This document shows positions 42,024 through 48,656 of a stretch of 48,656 nucleotides of DNA, in pieces. The stretch's first letter is position 1. Each line of letters starts with the position of its first letter. The stretch is from Actinomycetota bacterium (GTDB lineage: Bacteria > Actinomycetota > Acidimicrobiia > Acidimicrobiales > Ilumatobacteraceae), in assembly GCA_029978335.1 (NCBI GenBank), contig JAPOJQ010000011.1, forward strand, positions 1 through 48,656. Reading direction: 5' to 3'. The position numbers and the translations under genes are program-made. The notes below the pieces were generated by a model, which was not told the origin of the DNA, ran no database searches, and was given only the letters and a program-made list of their open reading frames with translations.

Positions 42024-43286
42024 ATGTCTGACATTGCGTTCGATCCGCCGGCCGGGCTCCCCGACATTTCACAGATGGCCTTCTGGCTTGCGCCACGCGA
42101 CGAACGGATCGCTGCGTTCCAGACGTTGCGCAACACGCCGGGGCTTCCCAAGTACCCCGAACGGTTCCTCGAAGGGTCGCCTTTTCCTCCTGGGCCGGGC
42201 TACTTCGCAGTAACCCGCTACGAGGATGTGTGGGCAGCGAGCCGAAATCCTGAACTGTTCTGCTCTGGGCAGGGATCAAACATCGTCGACCTGCCACAAG
42301 AACTCAACGAGTTCTACGGCTCGATGATCAACATGGACGACCCGAAGCACTTCCGACTCCGATCCATCGTCTCCAAAGGATTCACGCCGCGCCACGTGAC
42401 CGATCTCGAGGACCGGATCCGAGCCAAGTGCGTCGAGATCATCGACCGAATGGTCGCCGCACACCCAGATGGCTCTGCTGATTTCGTCCACGAATTTGCC
42501 GGACCACTACCGCTCGAAATCATCTGCTCGATGATGGGCATTCCTGAATCCGACTACGCGTCGATCTTCGAATGGACCAACACCATCCTTGGTGCGAGCG
42601 ATCCAGAGTTCGGTGGCACCTATGAGCGACTCATGGAGGTCTCACTCGAGATTTTCGCTTACGCCCAAGCGCTTGGCGAAGACCGTCGGGCCAATCCAGG
42701 CGATGACATCACCTCAGCGCTGATGGCGGCCGAAGTCGACGGTGATCGACTGAGCCCCCAGGAATTTGGCTCGTTCTTCATCCTGCTCGTCGTCGCCGGC
42801 AACGAAACCACCCGCAACGCACTGACCCACGGCCTCAAGGCGCTTACCGACTATCCCGACCAGCGCGACCTCTGGTTCAACGACTACGAGACCCATTCGC
42901 GCACCGCCATCGAGGAGATCGTGCGCCTCGCCACGCCAGTGATCCACTTCCGGCGCACCGTCACCGCCGACACCGAACTCGGCGGGCAGCAACTCCATGC
43001 AGGCGACAAGGTGGTGCTGTTCTACTCGAGCGCGAACCGTGATGAACGCGTCTTTGAACTACCCGATCAATTCGACGTGACACGGCCACTGCAGCCACAA
43101 CAGGTTGGCTTCGGTGCGGGTGGTCCACACTTCTGCCTCGGCGCAAACCTCGCTCGACGCGAACTCACCATCGCCTTCGAAGAGTTGCACCGACGCCTTC
43201 CTTCACTGCGCGCTACTGGCGAACCTGATTACCTCCAGAGCAATTTCATCAACGGCATCAAGCGCATGTCGTGCTCGTGGTCGTGA
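42024..43286 (+). CDS. Cytochrome P450 (CYP125/CYP124-like)
   Basis: 420 residues, soluble bacterial P450. Oxygen-binding helix LVVAGNETTRNALTHG, the ExxR motif in AIEEIVRLATPVIHFRRT, and the haem Cys loop FGAGGPHFCLGANLARREL are intact. Sequence style (RLRSIVSKGFTPRHV) resembles CYP125/142/124 enzymes that oxidise the steroid side chain or branched lipids. Steroid or lipid substrate is an inference from family and from the nearby thiolase, acyl-CoA ligases and SDRs. TACGCT at 42012-42017 ends six bases before ATG 42024: leaderless. The divergent PIG-L start is 13 bases away. Confidence 0.92.
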   Translation: MSDIAFDPPAGLPDISQMAFWLAPRDERIAAFQTLRNTPGLPKYPERFLEGSPFPPGPGYFAVTRYEDVWAASRNPELFCSGQGSNIVDLPQELNEFYGSMINMDDPKHFRLRSIVSKGFTPRHVTDLEDRIRAKCVEIIDRMVAAHPDGSADFVHEFAGPLPLEIICSMMGIPESDYASIFEWTNTILGASDPEFGGTYERLMEVSLEIFAYAQALGEDRRANPGDDITSALMAAEVDGDRLSPQEFGSFFILLVVAGNETTRNALTHGLKALTDYPDQRDLWFNDYETHSRTAIEEIVRLATPVIHFRRTVTADTELGGQQLHAGDKVVLFYSSANRDERVFELPDQFDVTRPLQPQQVGFGAGGPHFCLGANLARRELTIAFEELHRRLPSLRATGEPDYLQSNFINGIKRMSCSWS

Positions 43287-43290
43287 CGGC

Positions 43291-43761
43291 ATGACCGACC
43301 ACGACCGACTCGGTTGGGCACGGTCGTTGATGATCGCTGGATGGTGCTTTCTTGGCGCCTACGTCGGCATCATCGCCATCGAGTTGCGCCGAGCCGCAGC
43401 GATCACCTCGTCGAGCTTTGAAGATGGGGTGTGGGGTCAGCGGGTCGAAATCATTTCCTTTGTCGCTCTGCCCCAGAACATTGCAATGCTCGCCCTTGCA
43501 GCGCTCACGGTGACGATCGCCCGCATCCTCGTCACCCCGGTGCACCCCGACGACCGACCGACTGAACCCTGGACGGATCGGCTCGGCCGCACGGTCGCGG
43601 GTGTTGCCGTCATCGTGATTGGCCTTGCGTTGCTCGGCATCGGCGGTATTCCCTTCAGATATGCCGATCCACTCGCCGACCTCGGTGCATTGGTGGGACG
43701 AGCGTCAGGAGTCGCCGTGGCGACTGCAGCCATCAGGCTTGTGCGCCCAACGGTGCCGTAG
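43291..43761 (+). CDS. Small integral membrane protein, function unknown
   Basis: 156 residues. Three or four hydrophobic segments: ARSLMIAGWCFLGAYVGIIA, ALPQNIAMLALAALTVTIARI, VAGVAVIVIGLALLGIGGI and a weaker one near the C-terminus (LGALVGRASGVAVATAAI). I do not recognise the family. ATG 43291 lies four bases after the P450 stop, so the two are probably co-transcribed; a longer frame back to 43105 is a shadow of the P450 gene. Confidence 0.68.
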   Translation: MTDHDRLGWARSLMIAGWCFLGAYVGIIAIELRRAAAITSSSFEDGVWGQRVEIISFVALPQNIAMLALAALTVTIARILVTPVHPDDRPTEPWTDRLGRTVAGVAVIVIGLALLGIGGIPFRYADPLADLGALVGRASGVAVATAAIRLVRPTVP

Positions 43762-43768
43762 AACGAGT

Positions 43769-44371
43769 TCAGGCGCCGAGATCACCTGCGATGAAGTGCC
43801 GGCGGCATAACAACTCGTAGCGAACCACATCGCCGAACATCTTCTGCGTTCCAGGAGCAACGGTGTCGCCCACCACGACGGTCTCACCCTCGTAGACGAC
43901 GAAATCGTTGACGACTCGAGCATTATGAGTGGCGCGTGAACCGCACCAACACCGAGCCTCGACTTGGAGTGGGACACGTTCATCAGCCACTTCGAGCATG
44001 CGTCGCGTGCCGTCGAACAGGATGCCTCGGAAGTCGGTGATCAACCCGAACGCAAAGACATCGACCTCCATGTCGTCAACGATGCGTGCCAACTGGTCGC
44101 ATTGCTCGGGTGTGTAGAACTGGACCTCATCACACACCAGGTAATGCAACGGCCAATGACGCACCGCAAGGTCGTGAAGATCGAGATCTGGCTCAACATG
44201 GATGGCGGGCGCTTTGACCCCGAGCCTGCTCGTGACCTGGTTGCCCTCGCGGTCGAGGCACGTCAGCAGCAACCCATACATCTCGCGGGACGCGAGATTG
44301 TGATGGATCTGCAGGGCGAGGGTGCTCTTGCCTGAGCCCATCGTGCCGAAACTGAACCTGAGGGTCGCCAT
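43769..44371 (-). CDS. tdk: Thymidine kinase
   Basis: 200 residues, the type II (TK1-like) enzyme size. Phosphorylates thymidine with ATP. Features: P-loop GTMGSGKST, the metal-binding/lasso CDEVQFYTPEQ, GLITDFRGILFDG, MLEVADERVPLQ, and a Zn site of paired Cys (ARCWCGSRATHNAR, ELLCRRHF). Its minus-strand TAGGGT box lies nine bases before ATG 44371. Downstream is the convergent small membrane protein. Confidence 0.93.
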   Translation of the reverse strand: MATLRFSFGTMGSGKSTLALQIHHNLASREMYGLLLTCLDREGNQVTSRLGVKAPAIHVEPDLDLHDLAVRHWPLHYLVCDEVQFYTPEQCDQLARIVDDMEVDVFAFGLITDFRGILFDGTRRMLEVADERVPLQVEARCWCGSRATHNARVVNDFVVYEGETVVVGDTVAPGTQKMFGDVVRYELLCRRHFIAGDLGA

Positions 44372-44443
44372 TCCCCCGCGACCCTAGTTGCCGCCTGTGA
44401 CAACGATGTCGGTCGGGCATCAACAAGCGCTGTGTCCGAGCCG

Positions 44444-45094
44444 CTACGCCGCCGTCATCAATCCCACCGCTGCAAAATGCAGCGCTGCAGCAACCACAGT
44501 GAAGGAATGCCACACCTCGTGGTAGCCAAACACGTGCGGCACCGGATCGGGTCGCTTCACCAACAGCGCCGGAAACCCGAGCGTGTAGGCGATACCGCCC
44601 GACACCACCAACCAGAACTCGAGCGGATCGAGATACCACCACAGCGCAGGGGCAACCGCCACGGCTGCCCAACCAAGCACCGGGTACAACACGTACCCCG
44701 TGCGACGACCCCGACGCAGCAGTTGGAGCGTGATGCCGACGAGCGCGCCGACGCCAACGACCGAGAGCAATGGCACGCCCCATGCCGCCGGCAGCACCAA
44801 CACACAGAGGGGAACATAGGTGCCTGAAATCCACACGTAGATCGCCGCATGATCGAGGCGCTGCATCCGATCTCGCCAGACCGGCGACCAATCCACACGG
44901 TGATACACCGCCGACACACCGAAGCCGACGAGCAGCGTGGCGACATACACCATTGCCGTTACCTGTGCGGTGAGACCGTCAGCGGCAAGGACCACGACCA
45001 GTCCAAAGATTGCCGCCAGCCAGAACGCCGCCACATGTAGCCGCCCCCGCAGTACCGGGCGGTCGGCGAGTGCAAGGTGGGCCGACGACGTCAC
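44444..45094 (-). CDS. Haemolysin III family membrane protein (PAQR/YqfA-like)
   Basis: 216 residues from GTG 45094, with seven transmembrane helices. The family signatures are present: SAVYHRVDW near helix two, LDHAAIYVWISGTYVPLCV and HVFGYHEVWHSFTVVAAALHF with the conserved His residues that hold a metal in PAQR proteins. Role in bacteria is unclear; the haemolysin name is historical. It sits between tdk and an MFS transporter on the same strand, with small gaps. Confidence 0.93.
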   Translation of the reverse strand: MTSSAHLALADRPVLRGRLHVAAFWLAAIFGLVVVLAADGLTAQVTAMVYVATLLVGFGVSAVYHRVDWSPVWRDRMQRLDHAAIYVWISGTYVPLCVLVLPAAWGVPLLSVVGVGALVGITLQLLRRGRRTGYVLYPVLGWAAVAVAPALWWYLDPLEFWLVVSGGIAYTLGFPALLVKRPDPVPHVFGYHEVWHSFTVVAAALHFAAVGLMTAA

Positions 45095-45127
45095 GGCATC
45101 AGCATGGCACGCGTCGACCGTTCATGC

Positions 45128-46294
45128 TCAGCGTCCATCGCTAATAAAGGTGAGCGTCGCGCGTCGAAGCCACATTGCGACCGAGGCGGTCACCACCGTG
45201 ACGACAGCGAGCACCGGCACCACTGAGCCCACCACCCGCGCGATTGAACTGACCACCAACGGCATCATCATTCCGGCATACGACGCCGCATAGAACGAAC
45301 CATTCAGCGCGCCACGATCGCTCGGCTCACAGATCATGTCGACGAACCGCAAGCCCGACGTCATCGCCAAACCCGATGCCGCTCCCATCGCCAACGCAGC
45401 CGGCAACAGCAACGGCCATGCATCGGTCGCGAACGCCGCTAGCCCGAGCGCAGCGCCAATCGTGCCGAACATCAGCGCCGTCGGTGCTGAACGAACCGGC
45501 CCAACGCGTCCCACCCATGCTTGCGCCGGGATGATCGAGCCCATCGCAAGGAACCCGAGTAACCCCGACACCAACACGGCCACCGATGGCATCGCCGGCT
45601 TCAACAAGACCGGGAACAATCCAAAGGCGAGGGACGGCATGCCGAACACACCAAATGCCGTTGGCGCAACCACTGTCCAGAATGCACGGCTCGAACCGGT
45701 CGGAATACCGAGGTTCGGTCGAATTCGTCGATCAGGAACTCGCTCGACCGTCTCTGGTGCGCCAACCATGACCACCAGTCCGATCACCACCAGAGCGAGA
45801 TGCATCACGTACGGCAGGACCAGCGGTACTGGACCCCATTGACCAATGACGCCGGACAGCAGCGGCCCAAGGCCGAATCCCACGTACATCACAATGCCCA
45901 GCAGTCGAGAAGTCAACAGAGGGTTATCGCGCCCCAGTTCTTGCATCCAGGCGCTCGCTACCACGAGCACAAGTCCAGAGACGACACCCAACAGCAAGCG
46001 GCCGAGGTACAGCATGGCGACGGAGTCGCTGCCAAGTAACAGCACCAACGAGGCGACGCCCGACAAGATCACCCCGGGCAGCATCACCTTGCGCCGACCG
46101 AGCACATCCGATGCCGGTCCCGAGAACACGAGTGCCGGAGTCAATCCCAGCGGATAGATCGCAAACAGCGCAGTCAGCGTCCATGTGCTCAATCCAAGGC
46201 GATCCTCGTAGATCAACAACAGCGGCGTCGCAACGTTCGTGCCGAATGCCACCGCAAACAGCGGTGCGGCAACCTTCGCTCGCTGTCCGATCAC
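45128..46294 (-). CDS. MFS transporter
   Basis: 388 residues from GTG 46294, twelve predicted transmembrane helices. The conserved motif A loop is seen in GPASDVLGRRKVMLPG and the repeat in the second half is weaker (GWVGRVGPVRSAPT). This looks like a drug- or metabolite-efflux permease of the DHA type; the substrate cannot be told. Its start is divergent from the sigma-28-like promoter of the M15 peptidase by about 60 bases. Confidence 0.88.
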   Translation of the reverse strand: MIGQRAKVAAPLFAVAFGTNVATPLLLIYEDRLGLSTWTLTALFAIYPLGLTPALVFSGPASDVLGRRKVMLPGVILSGVASLVLLLGSDSVAMLYLGRLLLGVVSGLVLVVASAWMQELGRDNPLLTSRLLGIVMYVGFGLGPLLSGVIGQWGPVPLVLPYVMHLALVVIGLVVMVGAPETVERVPDRRIRPNLGIPTGSSRAFWTVVAPTAFGVFGMPSLAFGLFPVLLKPAMPSVAVLVSGLLGFLAMGSIIPAQAWVGRVGPVRSAPTALMFGTIGAALGLAAFATDAWPLLLPAALAMGAASGLAMTSGLRFVDMICEPSDRGALNGSFYAASYAGMMMPLVVSSIARVVGSVVPVLAVVTVVTASVAMWLRRATLTFISDGR

Positions 46295-46353
46295 GCTCGC
46301 AACCTATTCCGATCACGCTGCCACGTCGCTGTCGAAAAACCTTCGAGAAATCG

Positions 46354-46382
46354 CTCAAGTTGCAGTCAGGTCGTGCCGATAC
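46354..46382 (+). promoter_or_regulatory. Sigma-28/FliA-like promoter upstream of the M15 peptidase
   Basis: CTCAAGTT (46354-46361), thirteen bases, GCCGATAC (46375-46382). Two TCGAAAA-like repeats (GTCGAAAAACC and TTCGAGAAATC, 46331-46352) precede it, as before the sigma-factor gene. Predicted start near 46389, about 40 bases before ATG 46429, with GGAG at 46417-46420. Confidence 0.65.
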
Positions 46383-46428
46383 ATCTCATGCACCCGAATA
46401 ACCGACGTCGCCCATTGGAGCAACGACG

Positions 46429-48447
46429 ATGCCACGCCGACCAACACACCTTCTTCTTCCTCTCGCCGTTGTCGTCGGCGCCGCTCTCGCTGCACCACTG
46501 CGCGCAGACGCGCAAGAGACCGTGCCGGTGCCGCCAGCCATTGACCGCACCGACATGTCACCGTGGGAATTACCGGTTCGGCCACCTCTGTGCAACGAGG
46601 CACAACTCGCCATGGGCGACGTCCGAGCGTGCGTCGTCCTTGGGTCGAATGATCCTGCGACACGGGGCTGGGCCTCTCCGCCTGCACCGCTGTCTGGTGA
46701 CGCCAATGGGTGGGTGTGGAATGGCTATAGCTACAGCGGATCACCCGCGCTCATCGAGTGGGAAACAACGATTATCAGTGAGAACGCGCAGCGCCTTGAC
46801 CGTGTGCGTGCCGGACGCCTCCAAACCAATATCGGTGCCGCCACGCTTTTTGAAGGGTTCCTCGCTGAGGTCATCGCAGGCGGGTATCGACTGAACGACG
46901 CCAGTGGCTACGGCTACCGCTGCACTGCAGGATCAGGAGGGTGGGACTGCCCAAGCGGCAACCCGAGCGGGCTGTCGCTGCATTCGTGGGGGCTGGCAAT
47001 TGATATCAACGGCGGCACCAACCCCGTCATCACGCTGCGCGATCCCGACGGCGGCAATGCCTGCGCCGTACCCATGGTGACCGACATGCCCCAGTGGGTC
47101 ATCCAGACCGCAGAGAAGTGGGGCCTGTACTGGGGTGGGTATGGATGGAGCGGCGACTGCCTGTCGCCCGACGACGTGCGCGAGAGCAGCTACCGCGACC
47201 CTCCCCACTTCGAGTTCCGGGGCACACCCGAAGCAGCAGAACGAATCGCTCGCTTCAACCTGAGGAACGATCCGACGCTCGGGTGCTATGACGTCATCGA
47301 CGCCGACGGCACAGAACGGCTCCGCTGCAACCATGACTTCACTGTCGAGGCCGGGTGGCGCGTGGCGATCGACCCCCAAGCACCACAGGGCGCAGTAGCC
47401 GCCGTGGTCAATCTCACGGCGACGGGCGGAGCCGAACACGGATTTCTCACGCTGGAGAGCTGCGCTGCTCGACCCGCCGGAATGCCAGCAACATCAAACG
47501 TCAACTACGAACGAGGCCACGACGTTGCGAACCTCGCCACCGTGACCCTCGATCCCGATGGTCGCTTTTGCATCTATCACGACACCGTCGTTCATGCGAT
47601 CGTCGACGTGATCGGTTTCATCGTCAATGCCGATGACGCCATTGACGATGTGGCCTGGTTCTCTCCAGTCGATCCCATTCGCGTGGGCGATACCCGCAAG
47701 CGCGAGGTGTGCTTGCGCGACGGACGCTGCGAGAGCGGTCCTGTCAGCGCCCGGGAGGTGGCGACGATTCCGATCAGCGGTGACTCGGCCGTGCTGGCGA
47801 ACCTGACGGTCACCGATAACCACGCATCGGGCTACGTCTCTGCTGCCGATTGCGCGTTGTTCGACGGCGATGTTCCTGAGTGGTCCAACCTCAACTATTC
47901 GGGTGAGAATGCGCGCGCCAACCTCGCCATCATCGACACCAGCACATCAGGTGCCGCGTGCGCCTACACCTGGGCCGACACGCACCTCATCGTCGACGTG
48001 CTCGGCACCATCGGTGATGAGGGCCTCGGATGGATGCCCGTCGAAGCCGAACGTGTGCTTGACACCCGCCGTTGCGACGAGGCGCGATGCGCTCATGCGG
48101 TTGCCGCTGGTGAAGTGATTCAACTCGACCTTGGTGACGGCACCGATGCAGCCATCGTGAACGTCACAGCAACCGGTGCAGCGTCGGACGGCTTTGCCAC
48201 GCTCGCGGCGTGTTCGACCCTGCGAGCGGTGACGGCCATGCCGATCACCTCGACGGTCAACGTCGATCGTGGCTCAACCGCAGCGAATATGGCCGTCGCT
48301 GCCGACGATGGTTCGGGCGTGTGCCTGTGGGCGTCAACCCCGATGCATCTCATCGTCGACGTCCAGGCAACGCTGGTCGACGATCACATTTTCGGGTTCG
48401 TTGGCTCAGACCCGAGTCGTGTCTACGACGGACGCCGCGGGGGCTGA
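46429..48447 (+). CDS. Secreted M15-family D-Ala-D-Ala carboxypeptidase-like protein with C-terminal surface repeats
   Basis: 672 residues. Signal peptide LLLPLAVVVGAALAAPLRADA. The M15 (VanY-like) peptidase domain, about 100-270, has the Zn ligands His185 and Asp192 in SLHSWGLAIDIN and His260 in DPPHFEF. Then come three repeats of about 110-130 residues, each with VNLTATG-type strands, two Cys (ESC...FC, DC...AC, AC...VC), an N-x-N-Y/V motif (SNVNYERG, SNLNYSGE, STVNVDRG) and IVDVIG/IVDVLG/IVDVQA; they are separated by RVGDTRK, RVLDTRR and RVYDGRR. The repeats are typical of secreted Acidimicrobiia proteins and may bind the wall or a partner. It may trim peptidoglycan. The 3' end overlaps the convergent GlpD-like gene by 42 bases. 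Confidence 0.85.
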   Translation: MPRRPTHLLLPLAVVVGAALAAPLRADAQETVPVPPAIDRTDMSPWELPVRPPLCNEAQLAMGDVRACVVLGSNDPATRGWASPPAPLSGDANGWVWNGYSYSGSPALIEWETTIISENAQRLDRVRAGRLQTNIGAATLFEGFLAEVIAGGYRLNDASGYGYRCTAGSGGWDCPSGNPSGLSLHSWGLAIDINGGTNPVITLRDPDGGNACAVPMVTDMPQWVIQTAEKWGLYWGGYGWSGDCLSPDDVRESSYRDPPHFEFRGTPEAAERIARFNLRNDPTLGCYDVIDADGTERLRCNHDFTVEAGWRVAIDPQAPQGAVAAVVNLTATGGAEHGFLTLESCAARPAGMPATSNVNYERGHDVANLATVTLDPDGRFCIYHDTVVHAIVDVIGFIVNADDAIDDVAWFSPVDPIRVGDTRKREVCLRDGRCESGPVSAREVATIPISGDSAVLANLTVTDNHASGYVSAADCALFDGDVPEWSNLNYSGENARANLAIIDTSTSGAACAYTWADTHLIVDVLGTIGDEGLGWMPVEAERVLDTRRCDEARCAHAVAAGEVIQLDLGDGTDAAIVNVTATGAASDGFATLAACSTLRAVTAMPITSTVNVDRGSTAANMAVAADDGSGVCLWASTPMHLIVDVQATLVDDHIFGFVGSDPSRVYDGRRGG

Positions 48448-48656
48448 CTCGAGGTACTCATTGAGTCGGCGTTCGGCGTCATCGCCGAACAAGATCTCTG
48501 CCACCTCACGAAGACCAGGCGCAGAACGCACGTCTGACTCAGGCACGACGAGGTCAATCTTCGACCGCCGCCTCATAAAGTCCTCAAGACGCACGATCAT
48601 CTCGTGTTCGGCAGCGTTGTGCAGCTCGACGCGGAGGTAGTCGGCGGGCTCGAGTA
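48406..48656 (-). CDS. glpD: Glycerol-3-phosphate dehydrogenase-like C-terminus (5' truncated by window edge)
   Basis: The minus-strand frame is open to the window end, so only about 83 residues of the C-terminus are visible; an internal Met at 48600 is not the start. EPADYLRVELHNAAEHEM, then RLEDFMRRRSKIDLVV and GLREVAEILFGDDAERRLNEY match the C-terminal cap of FAD-dependent GlpD enzymes, where the RRR is typical. The enzyme oxidises glycerol-3-phosphate to DHAP at the membrane. The call rests on this short region only. It overlaps the convergent M15 peptidase gene by 42 bases. Confidence 0.6.
   Translation of the reverse strand, partial: LEPADYLRVELHNAAEHEMIVRLEDFMRRRSKIDLVVPESDVRSAPGLREVAEILFGDDAERRLNEYLESAPAASVVDTTRV

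Overview
The window is GC-rich DNA with the gene content and style of an actinobacterium, most likely class Acidimicrobiia (Ilumatobacter-like). This is inferred from two F420-type luciferase-like oxidoreductases, many fatty-acid and acyl-CoA ligases, a CYP125-like P450, a class II DAHP synthase, the nadD–LCP-like–rsfS order, Thr-rich secreted proteins, and many starts that sit 6-8 bases after a TANNNT box, the mark of leaderless mRNAs. No phage, transposase or CRISPR array is visible.

Layout. 1-1496: end of a PAC2 protein and an F420 oxidoreductase. 1483-6726: a redox/metal module made of a histidine kinase and response regulator, divergent from a secreted Asp/His-tailed protein, a Thr-rich membrane protein, the flavin transferase ApbE and a haem-b ferric-reductase-like membrane protein. 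6697-14373: HDAC-like amidohydrolase, second F420 oxidoreductase, fatty-acyl-AMP ligase, leuS and an SDR; a strongly folded three-way-junction RNA candidate lies between leuS and the SDR. 14374-17522: molybdate transporter modABC, divergent from a PadR-type regulator across a 37-bp gap that holds one palindrome. 17583-26881: lipid metabolism (two acyl-CoA ligases, an atypical SDR, crotonase), a tandem RNase III-like protein divergent from a zinc-ribbon/J-domain/PASTA membrane protein, a rhodanese, and an LPXTG surface protein with a structured leader. 26885-32386: secreted HNH/helix-hairpin-helix lipoprotein, acyl-CoA ligase, hot-dog protein and a full ferric-reductase/NOX-type flavocytochrome.

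32387-33737: a 1.2-kb segment with a two-gene operon (DUF3303-like, DsrE-like) lies between an intact tRNA-Ala(GGC) and a decayed copy of the same tRNA with its terminator, in the geometry expected of integration at a tRNA 3' end. 33790-38683: housekeeping genes rsfS, LCP-like, nadD, an RpoD-family sigma factor and class II DAHP synthase. 38693-48656: serine hydrolase, thiolase, PIG-L deacetylase, P450, thymidine kinase, haemolysin III, MFS transporter, a secreted M15 peptidase with three tandem surface repeats, and the C-terminus of a GlpD-like protein.

Regulation. Two intergenic regions 10 kb apart (before the sigma factor and before the M15 peptidase) share one promoter design: two TCGAAAA-like repeats, then CTCAAGTT, 12-13 bases, GCCGAT. 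This resembles sigma-28/FliA promoters. The leaderless TANNNT pattern recurs at about eleven genes. The strongest leads are the folded RNA at 13502-13603, the mod/PadR palindrome that carries both -10 boxes, the shared sigma-28-like promoters, the pseudo-dimeric RNase III protein and the tRNA-flanked cassette.
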